Shown here one piece after another: positions 8,698 through 18,500 of a stretch of DNA of 64,000 nucleotides; within the stretch, counting starts at the first letter, position 1, and the number at the start of each line of letters is the position of its first letter. A program made the translations under genes and the position numbers. The notes under the pieces were generated by a model. It saw nothing but the letters and a program-made list of their open reading frames with translations, was not told where the DNA came from and did not search any database. The DNA is from UBA6168 sp041752395 (lineage in GTDB: Bacteria > Bacteroidota > Bacteroidia > Chitinophagales > Saprospiraceae). The stretch lies in assembly GCA_041752395.1 (NCBI GenBank), contig JBGSWN010000063.1:3840-67839 (forward strand), read 5' to 3'.

Positions 8698-10133
8698 TGG
8701 AAAAAAAGAAGCCAAAAGCCCTGCCAGAGCAGGGCAAATCCTCTGAGGAAATTCTTTCAGAAATGCACTCAGCCAAGGCTACCGATACCGACTGGAAGGC
8801 TGGCAAGACTTGGACATTACAGTATTTCATTGACGAAGAACACAACGAACTGCTCAAGGCTGCCCATCAACTTTATTTCTCCGAAAACTACATCAATCCC
8901 TTCCTTTTCAAGAGCATTTTGAAGATGGAAAAAGAGGTGGTAGCCATGACCGCCGACTTGTTGAATGGCGATGAAAACACGGTAGGCACCATGACTTCCG
9001 GCGGCACGGAGAGCATCCTGCTGGCCATGTATGCCTGTCGGGAATGGGCCAAGAAGCACCGCCCCGGCATCAAAAAACCTGAAATCATAGCGCCCCGAAC
9101 CATCCATCCAGCCTTCGACAAAGCGGCGCATTATTTCGGTTTGTCGCTCCGCAAAGCCAAAGTCCATGAAAATATGGAAGCCGATATGGCAGCGATAGAA
9201 AAATTGATTTCCAAAAACACGATTCTACTGGCAGCCTCCGCTCCGGCTTTTGCGCACGGCATACTCGACCCGATACCCGCCATTGGCCAGCTTGCCGAAA
9301 AGCACAATTTGCTGTTTCATGTGGATGCCTGCGTGGGCGGGTTCATGCTGCCTTGGGTGGAGCGTTTAGGCAAAAACCTGCCAGATTGGGACTTTCGGGT
9401 AAAGGCAGTCACCTCCATGTCCTGTGACCTGCACAAGTTTGGGTTTGCCGCAAAAGGGGCATCTATCGTTTTATACAGAAACGCACAACTCTTTGAAAAT
9501 CAAATTTTTATCAACACTGAATACAGTGGTGGCATTTTTGCAACTGCATCTATGCTAGGCACCCGACCCGGCGGTACCATTGCTGCGGCGTGGGCAGGTT
9601 TGCAGCATTTGGGGCAGGCTGGATATTTGAAAAATGTCCGTGAAATGATGGCTGCTTTTGAGCAGTTACGGGCAGGAATCGAAGCATTGCCGGAACTGCA
9701 AATCATCGGTCAGCCGTGCATGAACATGCTGGCTTTTACCACTAAAAGCAACAAACCAGACCTCTACGCCGTCGCCGATTTTATGGAGGAAAAAGGCTGG
9801 GTGGTTGACCGTCAACAGTTGCCGCCAAGCATCCACCTCACGGTTTTTCCTTACAATATTCCAGTGATTCCTGACTATCTAGACGATTTAAAAGCTGCTG
9901 TTGCTTGGGCAAAAGCGCACCCCGAAGCTAGCGGAGAGGGCAATGCAGCACTTTATGGGCTGATGGCAAGAATCCCTCTGCGGGGCATGGTTCGGGAGAA
10001 TGTGAGGAAGGTGTTTTTGGAAACTTATGCAAGCAATTTGGGGGAAGATTCAGCGCCCATTGCAGAGCAGAAACAAGCGACGCCACGGTGGCTGGGCTTG
10101 TTGAGTAGGTTCTTGGCTCGGTTCAAAAGTTGA
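8697..10133 (+). CDS. Sphingosine-1-phosphate-lyase-like PLP-dependent enzyme
   Basis: 478 residues of the group II PLP decarboxylase fold. Visible landmarks are TSGGTESILLA (about 100-110, phosphate cradle), HVDACVGGF with D210 (pyridine-N ligand), and SMSCDLHKFGFAAKGAS with K247 as the Schiff-base lysine. This set, with SENYINPFLFKSILKMEKEV and the ACVGGF and FATASMLGTRPGG stretches, fits the sphingosine-1-phosphate lyase (Dpl1/SGPL1) branch better than glutamate or aromatic decarboxylases. The reaction would be cleavage of a phosphorylated long-chain base to an aldehyde and phosphoethanolamine. There is no membrane anchor, unlike the eukaryotic enzymes. Many Bacteroidota make sphingolipids, so a catabolic role is plausible but inferred. 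The last 40 residues are poorly conserved in appearance. Confidence 0.8.
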   Translation: MEKKKPKALPEQGKSSEEILSEMHSAKATDTDWKAGKTWTLQYFIDEEHNELLKAAHQLYFSENYINPFLFKSILKMEKEVVAMTADLLNGDENTVGTMTSGGTESILLAMYACREWAKKHRPGIKKPEIIAPRTIHPAFDKAAHYFGLSLRKAKVHENMEADMAAIEKLISKNTILLAASAPAFAHGILDPIPAIGQLAEKHNLLFHVDACVGGFMLPWVERLGKNLPDWDFRVKAVTSMSCDLHKFGFAAKGASIVLYRNAQLFENQIFINTEYSGGIFATASMLGTRPGGTIAAAWAGLQHLGQAGYLKNVREMMAAFEQLRAGIEALPELQIIGQPCMNMLAFTTKSNKPDLYAVADFMEEKGWVVDRQQLPPSIHLTVFPYNIPVIPDYLDDLKAAVAWAKAHPEASGEGNAALYGLMARIPLRGMVRENVRKVFLETYASNLGEDSAPIAEQKQATPRWLGLLSRFLARFKS

Positions 10134-10257
10134 GCTTGAAGAAGGTGACTATCACTTTTTGAAGACAAATAATGCAATTATTTCATTGATTTGATAAAGT
10201 AATAGCAACTTACCACGTTTAATGCCGTAACAATTCAAGCAACATTTCAATAGCATT

Positions 10258-10632
10258 TTGCGAAAAAATCTAAAATCTGGAAACGGGACCAGCCAGCGGC
10301 AGTGGCTTTATTTGTACTTGCATTTCCCTTTTGTCATGCTAGTAAAACTGGGTATATCCGGCAATTATAAGCGCCGGGCTAGACAGGTAGGCAAGCAATC
10401 CTTTGGTTGGGCAATACCAGTATTTGCTGTAAAAATTCCCTTTGCATGGCAATGCGAACAGGCCATGCACCGCCTTTTTCATTTGTTTAATATACGCTTT
10501 GCTGGCAGCAAGGAATGGTATTTTTTTCCTATTATACCATTCGCTATTATCATTATGATTTTAGCAATTGCAATGGAATGGTTGTTTTTAGCACTCGTAG
10601 TAACTGCGATATTATGGGGACTGAATTCATAG
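10258..10632 (+). CDS. GIY-YIG-like (T5orf172/MUG113-type) small membrane protein
   Basis: 124 residues. The core LYLHFP...VKLGISGNYKRRARQVGK and the later IPFAWQCEQAMHRLFH...GSKEWYFF follow the layout of the T5orf172/MUG113 branch of GIY-YIG domains: tyrosine strand, GIS-N-RR helix, a Glu on the helix (E in CEQAMH), and a closing W/F-F motif. The last 35 residues are strongly hydrophobic and form one or two membrane helices. The only available start is TTG at 10258, since a stop lies at 10228-10230 and the first ATG falls inside the domain, so the start is uncertain. It converges on RecQ with a 7-bp gap. Activity is not certain; some members are non-nucleolytic. Confidence 0.6.
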   Translation: MRKNLKSGNGTSQRQWLYLYLHFPFVMLVKLGISGNYKRRARQVGKQSFGWAIPVFAVKIPFAWQCEQAMHRLFHLFNIRFAGSKEWYFFPIIPFAIIIMILAIAMEWLFLALVVTAILWGLNS

Positions 10633-10639
10633 TTATATG

Positions 10640-12790
10640 CTATGCTTTTCTGTGCTTATTGTACCAAGCAATTCCCAACCGTATCTTCCCATATTCCACC
10701 TCTTCGTTTAATGCCAAAAAAACATCCTGTAATTTATAAGGTGGCTCCATACCATGCAGCACTTCGGCTACTCGTTGCGCTTCGACTTTGTTCATGAATG
10801 CCCAGATATTGATATTCTCCCCTTTTTCATACAAATAGGCATAATGTGAAAAGACGGTGGTCGTCTGAATGCCTCGCTGCGTAGCAATTTCGTCAACCGT
10901 AGCGCCCTGTTTATAGAGTTGAAAGGTTTCGAGATAAGTGGAGCCAGCGATGCGCATTCCTTCGTCTTTTTTTGCCAAAATGAAGTCTTGAATAGCATCG
11001 AGGAAAACCCGCCCGAACTCTGCAAGTTTTTGCTCTCCCACCCCACTGATTTGACTCAAATCGGCCTCGGTGGCTGGGCGCTCGGCGGCCATTTCCTCCA
11101 GAGTTGCATCCCCGAAAATAATGTACGGTGGCATCCCCTTTTTTCTCGCCAAATCAATGCGGAGCTGGCGCAAATGCTCGAACAATTCATCCCTGACACG
11201 TTGCCGCTCAGTGGTTCTTTTGGTTCGAGTAACGGTTTTTGCCTCGGCCTCTTCTTTCCGCTCCTTGATGATTTCCGCCCGGACAAGCTTTACTTTTTGT
11301 CCATCAAAAAGCACGGATTTACTGGCTTCCGTGAGTTTAACTTTACTGTGGTCGTCGTAGGCAATTTCGATAAGTCCTTGATTTACAAGCTGTTCGAGGT
11401 AAAAAAACCATTCTTCTTGTTTCAGGTCTTTACCAGCACCGTAGGTCTTGATTTTATCGTATCCATTGCTGACGAGGTTGTAGCTTTTGGAACCTCGAAG
11501 CACATCTACCAGCATCCCGGCACTGACTTGCTCACTCAGTCGGCTGACAGCAGAGAGCGCTTTTTGGGCGATGACCGTGCCATCGAAATCCTTGGGCGGG
11601 TTCTTGCAAACGTCGCAGTTCCCACAGTTTTCGAGCATGGTTTCGTTGAAATAGTTGAGCAGGATTTTTCTTCGGCATATCAGCGCCGTGGCGTACTGGT
11701 GCATCCTTTCCAGCTTCGCCAATTGGATTTCCCGGTGCTGTCCGTCCCCTTCGGTAATGAACTCCCGCAACATTGCAACATCCCCCGCTGAGTAAAAAAG
11801 CAGGGTGTCGGCCTCGGAGCCATCACGGCCTGAACGGCCAATTTCCTGGTAATAGCCCTCCAGGTTTTTGGGCAAATTATAGTGGATGACCCAGCGCACA
11901 TTCCCTTTATCAATGCCCATTCCGAAAGCGATGGTGGCGCAAATGACGGTTGTTTTATCGTTGATAAAATCCTCTTGCACTTTGGGCCGGGTGCGTTCAT
12001 CAAGGCCTGCGTGGTAGGCAGCAGCATTGACGCCATTTTCCCTCAATTTTTCAGCGAGCATCTCCGTGCTTTTTCGGGAAAGGCAGTACACGATGCCCGG
12101 CTGATTCGGCCTTTTTTCAATAAATTCAATGATTTGCTCTATTTTCTTTCTGCCGGGCCGCACTTCGAGACTGAGGTTGGGCCGGTCGAAGCTGGCGATG
12201 AAGATTTGCGGGTTTTGCAGCTCGGCCTGCACGACGATGTCCTTGCGGGTCAGCTTGTCGGCAGTGGCCGTGAGGGCGATAACTGGAATCTGTGGGAAAG
12301 TCTTTTTTAGAAAGCGCAACTGGCGGTACTCCGGCCTGAAATCGTGCCCCCAAGCGGAGATGCAATGCGCTTCATCAATGGCGAAGAGGCAGATTTTTGC
12401 GGAACGCAACAAAGGCAAAAACTCCTGCGAAGCCATTTTTTCAGGGGAGGTATAGAGCAAGTCGAGATGGCCATTGAATAGGTCGTTTTCGACTTTTTGT
12501 TGCTCTTGATAAGTGAGCGAAGAATTAAGAAAAGCTGCACGAATACCGTTGGCCCGCATGGCTTCCACCTGGTCTTTCATCAATGAAATAAGGGGGGAAA
12601 CGACTACGCATGTGCCGTCCATCGTGACAGCTGGGATTTGAAAACAAACGGATTTGCCGCCACCCGTCGGCATCAAAAGAAGTACATCTTTTTTATCAAA
12701 AATAGCTTGAATGACCTCCGCCTGCAATGGCCGGAAACTGTCGTAACCGTAGTATTTTTTGAGTGCTGTTCTTGCGTTTTCCAGGTTCAT
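10640..12790 (-). CDS. recQ: RecQ ATP-dependent 3'-5' DNA helicase
   Basis: 716 residues, full RecQ architecture. Walker A TGGGKS at 42-47, DEAH box at 139-142, and motif VI in YYQEIGRSGRDG form the SF2 helicase core. A zinc-binding domain follows (CRRKILLNYF...NCGNCDVC, about 372-396), then the winged-helix RQC domain, an HRDC domain (about 525-600, ending SGVGEQKLAEFGRVFLDAI), and a C-terminal helix-turn-helix segment (LYKQGATVDEIATQRGIQTT). It acts in recombination and replication-fork repair. It is a single gene, divergent from the NrtR-like regulator. Confidence 0.95.
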   Translation of the reverse strand: MNLENARTALKKYYGYDSFRPLQAEVIQAIFDKKDVLLLMPTGGGKSVCFQIPAVTMDGTCVVVSPLISLMKDQVEAMRANGIRAAFLNSSLTYQEQQKVENDLFNGHLDLLYTSPEKMASQEFLPLLRSAKICLFAIDEAHCISAWGHDFRPEYRQLRFLKKTFPQIPVIALTATADKLTRKDIVVQAELQNPQIFIASFDRPNLSLEVRPGRKKIEQIIEFIEKRPNQPGIVYCLSRKSTEMLAEKLRENGVNAAAYHAGLDERTRPKVQEDFINDKTTVICATIAFGMGIDKGNVRWVIHYNLPKNLEGYYQEIGRSGRDGSEADTLLFYSAGDVAMLREFITEGDGQHREIQLAKLERMHQYATALICRRKILLNYFNETMLENCGNCDVCKNPPKDFDGTVIAQKALSAVSRLSEQVSAGMLVDVLRGSKSYNLVSNGYDKIKTYGAGKDLKQEEWFFYLEQLVNQGLIEIAYDDHSKVKLTEASKSVLFDGQKVKLVRAEIIKERKEEAEAKTVTRTKRTTERQRVRDELFEHLRQLRIDLARKKGMPPYIIFGDATLEEMAAERPATEADLSQISGVGEQKLAEFGRVFLDAIQDFILAKKDEGMRIAGSTYLETFQLYKQGATVDEIATQRGIQTTTVFSHYAYLYEKGENINIWAFMNKVEAQRVAEVLHGMEPPYKLQDVFLALNEEVEYGKIRLGIAWYNKHRKA

Positions 12791-12900
12791 GCTTTCTCAT
12801 CAGTTTGTGGAGGCTAAGGTAAAAAAATCGTTGGATTTCGGCCATTTAGATGGGATTGGCAGAAGCTGTTTGGCGTTAGTGTTTGATATACAGCATTTTC

Positions 12901-12931
12901 TTTGGTAATTTTTACAAAGCCGCTATCTTCA
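12901..12931 (+). promoter_or_regulatory. Putative Bacteroidota promoter of the NrtR-like gene
   Basis: TTTG at 12901-12904, a 19-bp spacer, and TATCTTCA at 12924-12931, two mismatches from TAnnTTTG. It ends 25 bp before the ATG at 12957. Confidence 0.45.
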
Positions 12932-12956
12932 CCGCCGGACAATTTGACAGGAAAAT

Positions 12957-13706
12957 ATGAATGGTGATAACAACTTTTTTAAGTCTGCCTTTTCGGTGGA
13001 CAACGTGATTTTTGGGTTTGACGATGGTGACTTGAAGGTGCTTTTGATAAAACGAGGTGCTGCGCCTTTTCAAGGGCTTTGGGCATTGCCTGGGGATTTG
13101 GTTTACCCCAGCGAAGACCTAGACACGGCTGCGTATCGTGTGCTCGAAGAACTCACTGGATTGAAAAAAGTTTACCTCGAACAAGTGCACACCTTCGGTG
13201 CCGTTGACCGTCACCCGCTCGGTAGGGTCATCACAATTGCTTATTTTTCTTTGGTAAAGATCAGCGATTTCACCCTCACGGCTTCTTCATTCGCCCAAAA
13301 TGTGGAGTGGCACAATGTGCACCATTCGCTTCAATCATCGCTTGCATTTGACCACAATATCATCCTGAAGACTTGCTTTGATGCGCTTATTCATCGGGTT
13401 CGGGTTCGACCTATTGGCTTTGAGTTGTTGCCCCCTAAATTCACATTGACAGAATTGCAACATTTGTATGAAGCGATACTTAGCTCGGACCTAGATAAGC
13501 GGAATTTTCGAAAAAAGATACTTTCGATGAGCCTCTTGATGGACTTGGATGAATTGCAAGAAGGTGTGCCGCACCGCCCTGCCAAGCTTTATAAATTCAA
13601 CAAAGACAGGTACCACCAACTAGAGGCACATGGATTTAGTTTTGAGGTGAAAGAGAGCAAAAAGAAGGACAAGAAAAAGCAACTGGCAGAATTGATTGCT
13701 CAATAG
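12957..13706 (+). CDS. NrtR-like transcriptional regulator (degenerate Nudix domain plus winged helix)
   Basis: 249 residues. Residues about 8-145 form a Nudix fold (VDNVIFGFDDGDLKVLLIKR, then GLWALPGDLVYPSED). The Nudix box is degraded: the box Gly is Asp, the catalytic RE pair is RV, and the last Glu of the EExG stretch is Leu, leaving RVLEELTGL. Loss of hydrolase residues with retention of the fold is usual in NrtR-type sensors. Residues about 160-230 form a winged helix (PKFTLTELQHLYEAIL...DKRNFRKKIL), and a Lys-rich tail follows. Relatives sense ADP-ribose-type or sugar metabolites and repress NAD or sugar-use genes; no target operon is adjacent, so the regulon is unknown. Confidence 0.85.
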   Translation: MNGDNNFFKSAFSVDNVIFGFDDGDLKVLLIKRGAAPFQGLWALPGDLVYPSEDLDTAAYRVLEELTGLKKVYLEQVHTFGAVDRHPLGRVITIAYFSLVKISDFTLTASSFAQNVEWHNVHHSLQSSLAFDHNIILKTCFDALIHRVRVRPIGFELLPPKFTLTELQHLYEAILSSDLDKRNFRKKILSMSLLMDLDELQEGVPHRPAKLYKFNKDRYHQLEAHGFSFEVKESKKKDKKKQLAELIAQ

Positions 13707-13708
13707 AT

Positions 13709-14497
13709 TCAGATAGTTTCGCCTTCCCAAGTAAAGATTTTGAATTCCATTTGACTTGCTGGGTACAGACTTCTAAAAGATTCGAGCAGCGACACTAATT
13801 CTGATATGTCGCTTGGCGCTGTTCTATAAAAGGTCTTAAAATTATTATAATCTGGCGTTTTATCGAGGCTTAATTTCTCGTCGTCGCCTACCTGAAAATA
13901 GCCATAATCCCCTTTCCCAAGCTTAAGATTTGAAGTTTTGAGGTTAAGCTCATTCAAAAAATCATCAGCATCACTTACATGTTGGCTGTCTTTATAGGCT
14001 ACATATCCCCAAATCATTGATGAGGGAACTCTCATTAGCGTTGATTGTGCCACTTGAAAACCATAGCCATCTTGGATTTCCAAATCAAATTTTTCATTAG
14101 AGACGATCAAAGTTCCAGTGGATTTGATGGAATTTTTCAGGATTAATTCGAGATTATAGGTTCCTATCGGTAAAAAATCATAGGACGCACTGTTTTCAAC
14201 GGGGCCTTCTCCCACTAGGCAATTTTCGGTTTCGAGTATCTCAATCAGGTTCAAATTAAGGTTTTTATTGCCCTTACTTGCAGTGAAACTGATTGTATTG
14301 CTCTGGCATGACTGGCTTTCAATAGTCCTAAAAGTCAAATTAAAATCTCGAACTTGGTGCAAATCCTCCTGCATTCCAAGTAAAAACTCGGGGTCAATCT
14401 TGACCACCACATCCTTGTCAGCTTCGGACAATTTGCAGCCAAAACAAAGCATTGATAGTAGGCCAGCAACTTGTAAGTAAATTAAAAGTTTCCTCAT
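13709..14497 (-). CDS. Orphan lipoprotein, unknown function
   Basis: 262 residues. A lipoprotein signal (hydrophobic run, then LCFGC with C21 as the lipidated Cys) places it in the envelope. The rest is beta-rich and contains a FLPIGTYNLELILKNSIKS stretch resembling a carboxypeptidase-regulatory or carrier-type beta-sandwich strand. I do not recognise a family. The gene is visibly more AT-rich than its neighbours. It converges on the NrtR-like gene with only a 2-bp gap and no terminator between the stop codons. Confidence 0.6.
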   Translation of the reverse strand: MRKLLIYLQVAGLLSMLCFGCKLSEADKDVVVKIDPEFLLGMQEDLHQVRDFNLTFRTIESQSCQSNTISFTASKGNKNLNLNLIEILETENCLVGEGPVENSASYDFLPIGTYNLELILKNSIKSTGTLIVSNEKFDLEIQDGYGFQVAQSTLMRVPSSMIWGYVAYKDSQHVSDADDFLNELNLKTSNLKLGKGDYGYFQVGDDEKLSLDKTPDYNNFKTFYRTAPSDISELVSLLESFRSLYPASQMEFKIFTWEGETI

Positions 14498-14596
14498 TAA
14501 AATTAGAATGATGCACCGTTGAAGTTGAACGAATGATAAAACGATGCCAAAGCTTAATTGCTGCTTTTCAAATAATTTAAAAACTTCCTGTAAAAC

Positions 14597-14633
14597 AAAA
14601 GCCGTGTGGGAAGTATTCCCTGCACGGCTTTTG
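14597..14633. terminator. Bidirectional intrinsic terminator downstream of the DUF4197 gene
   Basis: GCCGTG (14601-14606) pairs with CACGGC (14623-14628), with an inner GGGAA/TTCCC stem and A/T flanks on both sides. It lies 20 bp past the DUF4197 stop on the minus strand. Confidence 0.75.
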
Positions 14634-14652
14634 ATACTTGGCTAACCAAGCA

Positions 14653-15399
14653 TTATTTTTTCTTTCTGGCGTCTTGCTGCCCAAAAACCTTTTTCAGAAG
14701 GTCTGAATTCCGAAGGCTTACATCGCTACGGATAGCCAACTCCTTTTGTTCAACCAACCCAAAAAGGCCACCAAGCGCCTTGCGGTTTACGTGGTCATCC
14801 AATTCGGGATTGGTTTTCTCCACCAAAGGTAGTTTGTTGTAAGCCGTGACGGCCGTGCGCCAGTATTCACGAGCACCCACCTTATCCAGTGACTCTTGGA
14901 TGATGGGCATGAACTCGGCGTACAATTGTTTGAAAGTTGAGCCTTCCAAATATCGAGTTGCCGCATCATCGTTCCCCATCAGGATGTTCATGGCATCCTT
15001 GAATGTCATTGATTTGATGGCACTGAGGAAAATCGGCTTGGCTTTAATGGCTGCATCTTCGGCTGCACGGTTCATTTTCTCAACCAGATTAGCTTCGACG
15101 TTCTCAAAACCAGGCACATTTTTGAGTTTTTTCACCACTTTTTGCGCCTCATCAGGTAAAAGAATTTTGTAGGGGCTTTTGTAGTAGCCATCCTGCTTTG
15201 AAAGGAAATCGGAAGCTTCTCCAACGCCTTTGTTCAAGGCTTCTTTGAGTCCTTGACCCGCTTCATCCTGGCTGAGGCCGCCACCACCCACCACTTCACT
15301 GGCCTTGGATTTTGCTTTGTCGAGGGCACCTTTGAGTTGGGCATTTGCGAAGGAAAAAGTCAACAGCAATAGTGCTAACGGTAGAATCTTCTTTATCAT
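14653..15399 (-). CDS. DUF4197 secreted protein
   Basis: 248 residues from ATG at 15399, chosen because the signal peptide MIKKILPLALLLL...FANAQ starts there; a longer frame reaches 15474 without family support. The mature part matches DUF4197: LKEALNKGVGEA near the N-terminus, then YYKSPYKILLPDE, a long helical middle, FLSAIKSMTFKDAMNIL, and C-terminal YNKLPLVEK...VNRKALGGLFGLV. It is periplasmic and all-helical. Function is unknown in the family. Confidence 0.88.
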   Translation of the reverse strand: MIKKILPLALLLLTFSFANAQLKGALDKAKSKASEVVGGGGLSQDEAGQGLKEALNKGVGEASDFLSKQDGYYKSPYKILLPDEAQKVVKKLKNVPGFENVEANLVEKMNRAAEDAAIKAKPIFLSAIKSMTFKDAMNILMGNDDAATRYLEGSTFKQLYAEFMPIIQESLDKVGAREYWRTAVTAYNKLPLVEKTNPELDDHVNRKALGGLFGLVEQKELAIRSDVSLRNSDLLKKVFGQQDARKKK

Positions 15400-15544
15400 T
15401 TTTGATTGAATTTGGCGACCTAGTCCTTGACTTTTGAGCCATGCGAACCAGCTCTGGTTCTTGTTGATGGTCAAAAAACGTGCGAATCTTTGAAATGTAG
15501 GTGCTGGCGTGTCAGTTTATATTTTCGTTAACCAAAATCATGGC

Positions 15545-18500
15545 TCACTTGCTCAAATAGGCTTCCAAAATATCGTTGTTGTTGGCGATGAGGTACATGC
15601 TTTGGCCATTCGCCAGTTTGATTTTCACCAAATCCCTTGCCTCTTTTTTCGCCCAAAAACCGCTTTCCCAGTTGGGCATTTCCTTGAACCCATTTTTGCC
15701 GTCGCCTAAAAGCACAGTACCACTTCCTGCATCGTAGCGACCTGATTCCACTTCTGAACGGAAGCTGTTTCCAACTAACATCAAATCCAAAATTCCATCG
15801 TGGTTGAAATCTTCCGCTAGTATTTGATTGCTAGTAGAAAGTTGGGCTGAAACCGGCAGTTCGTGGGCAATGAAACTGCCGCCTTTGTTTTCATAAAAAG
15901 TTGTCGCAAATGTCTTAGCTAAGAATTTTTGCGAAGCATCTAAAGCTGCTTTCTTAAAAATGCTTTCCATCGTTGCCATCCCGTATGCCCGATGGTAAAC
16001 AAAATCTTTTTTCAAACTTGACATCTGTTTCAACAAAACATCAAGCTGTGCAACTGGGTACTGTTTTCCACCTTGGTACCAGGCCATCACTGGGTCAATG
16101 CTGCCATTTTTATCAAAATCAGCAGCGAAAAGCTCGATTGGCTGGGACTGGCTGGGTTTGAAACGGGAATTTAAACCAAGGTTTCCCGCAAGGATATCAA
16201 CGTCGCCATCCTTGTCAAAATCAACTGCTTGAACGCAATTCCACCAGCCATTGCTTTGGTCTAGGCCAAATTTGGCAGTGGCGTCTTCCAGTTTTCCTTT
16301 GTTGTTTTTGAAAATCGTGATGGGCAGCCATTCACCTGTCACGATTAATTCTTCCGATTTATCACCATCCAAATCTGCCCAAACCAAGTCGTTGACCATA
16401 CCGATTCTGGCCAATTTTGGTGCATTTACTGCGCAAACATCCGTGAATTTCCCACCATTGTTTTGAAGCATCAAGGTCTGTGGTGCTTCTGGGTAACGGC
16501 CAGGAGTCACCATGCCGCCTACTATCAAATCCAAATCGCCATCTTGGTCAAAATCAAATGGGGCAACGCAGGAGCCGCTGGCGGTTATCGCTGGAAGCGT
16601 TCCATCGGATGCTTTTGTGAAATTGCCTTTGCCATCGTTGAGGTAAAGCCGGTCTTGGTAATTGCTGGAGCCTGCATCGTAGGTGCTACCGCCACTCACC
16701 ACGCAGAGGTCAAGGTCCTTGTCTCCATCGGCATCGAAAAACACACAACCCATGTCTTCAAAGGAGATATCAGCTTCAAAAGCTGGCGAGGCAGTCCGTT
16801 TGAAGCTGCTGTTTTTCTGCTGGATAAAAAGTGCGCCAGCTTGGTTTCTTGCGCCGCCCACGAAGAAATCCTCCAAGCCATCATTGTTTACATCAGCGAC
16901 TGCGATGTTGGGGCCAAGGTTGGAAAAAGCGTGTGGGATTAACCATTCCCGGTTGAAATCATTGAAATCATCGTCGGTATGACGAAAATCAATTCCGCTG
17001 TTTTTAGCTACTTGGAAAATCGGTGCTGATTTGGGAAGCTGCTCCCATTCTCCTTTTTTAGCATCCGCAATTTTCAATTCCAATCGTTGATTGGCTTGAA
17101 TGTTTTCGAGCATTTGCACCTTGCCGTTTGGCCATTTTATTTCCAGTTTTTGGACCGTGCTGGCATTGCCGAGGCCAAAATGAAAAATAGCTTGCGAAGA
17201 AGAAAAGAAGCCACGGGTCGGGGTCATTTCCTCGTATTGGATACCTTCGCCTTGTTTAATTCGGATTTTAGCTCCCACCCCAGTTGGGTTACTTGGCTCC
17301 CCTTTCAAACTGACCTGCAACCAGTTCCCATCTGCCCGACCCACCGATTGATTTTGGTAAACAAGCGCTTTTCCATCGAGTTGATTGACCACCAAATCGA
17401 GGTCGCCATCATTGTCTAGGTCGGCGTAGGCACTGCCGTTGGAATAGGAAGTTTCTTGCATCCCCCATTCATTGCTCACATTTTGAAACTGGATGCCATC
17501 CTTGTTTTTGAACATGTAGTTTTGGAGGGGCTTTGAAGGGATTTTTTTCAAATACTCATCAATGGTTTTAAAATTAGTGTTGTTTAGCCCTCCAATTTTC
17601 ATTACAGAATCCACGGTATAGTTAAGGTAATCCAGATTGGTGACGTCCCGACGGTAGCCGTTCGTGATGTAGAGGTCTTTTTTTCCATCGTTGTCAAAGT
17701 CGGCCAAAAGCGGGCTCCAACTCCAGTCGGTAGCCCAAACACCTGCTACTTGGCCGATATCGCTGAAGGTGCTGCCATCTTCCGCTACATCGCCCGTATT
17801 CAATTGAAGCATGTTTCGCATTTGCTGGTTTCCGTAACCGTATTGCACGAGGCTGTGGTAGCGCTCCTGCTTCATGGTCGTCATCAGCTCCTTTTGGCGT
17901 TGGTTATCGGCGGCAGTCATGTCCAAGCTAGCAATGTCAATCTTCCCGTCATTGTTGAAGTCTGCAATATCAACCCCCATCGTATGGTTGCTGGTGTGGC
18001 GGAAGTATTTCCAAATTTCATCCTTAAAACCCTTTCTTCGTTGGTTGATGTAAAGGATGTCTGGTTCTACGTAATCGTTACCAACATAAACGTCCAGAAA
18101 ACCGTCGCCATTGAAATCGGAGACGGTAACGCTCAATCCCCATGCACGGTTGTTGATGCCCATTTCAACGGAAATATTGGTGAAGTGGCCATTGCCGTCA
18201 TTGCGAAAAAACTTGTCCGACTCCCACTCATCTACGGGTGTAGTAATCCGAGTAATCGGCCCACCCTGGGACGCTTGTTTTGCCCTCACGCGGTTCACTT
18301 CTGCCCATGCGACAGGGTGGTTCAGCACATAAACATCAAGGTCACCATCGTTGTCAACATCAAAAAAATTGGCGTGGTTGCTGGCGGAACGGTCATCAAG
18401 GCCATATTCTTTGGCTTTTTCGGTAAATGTTGAATTTCCGTTGTTGATGTAGAGCAGATTTGCCCGCAAGTCCGTCGGCTGGATGCCAGAGCGGCAAACG

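Noticed and set aside
10919..11791. 290-codon ORF on the plus strand inside recQ
   Set aside because: It is the complement of conserved RecQ coding sequence; no start signal, and its translation has no domain structure.
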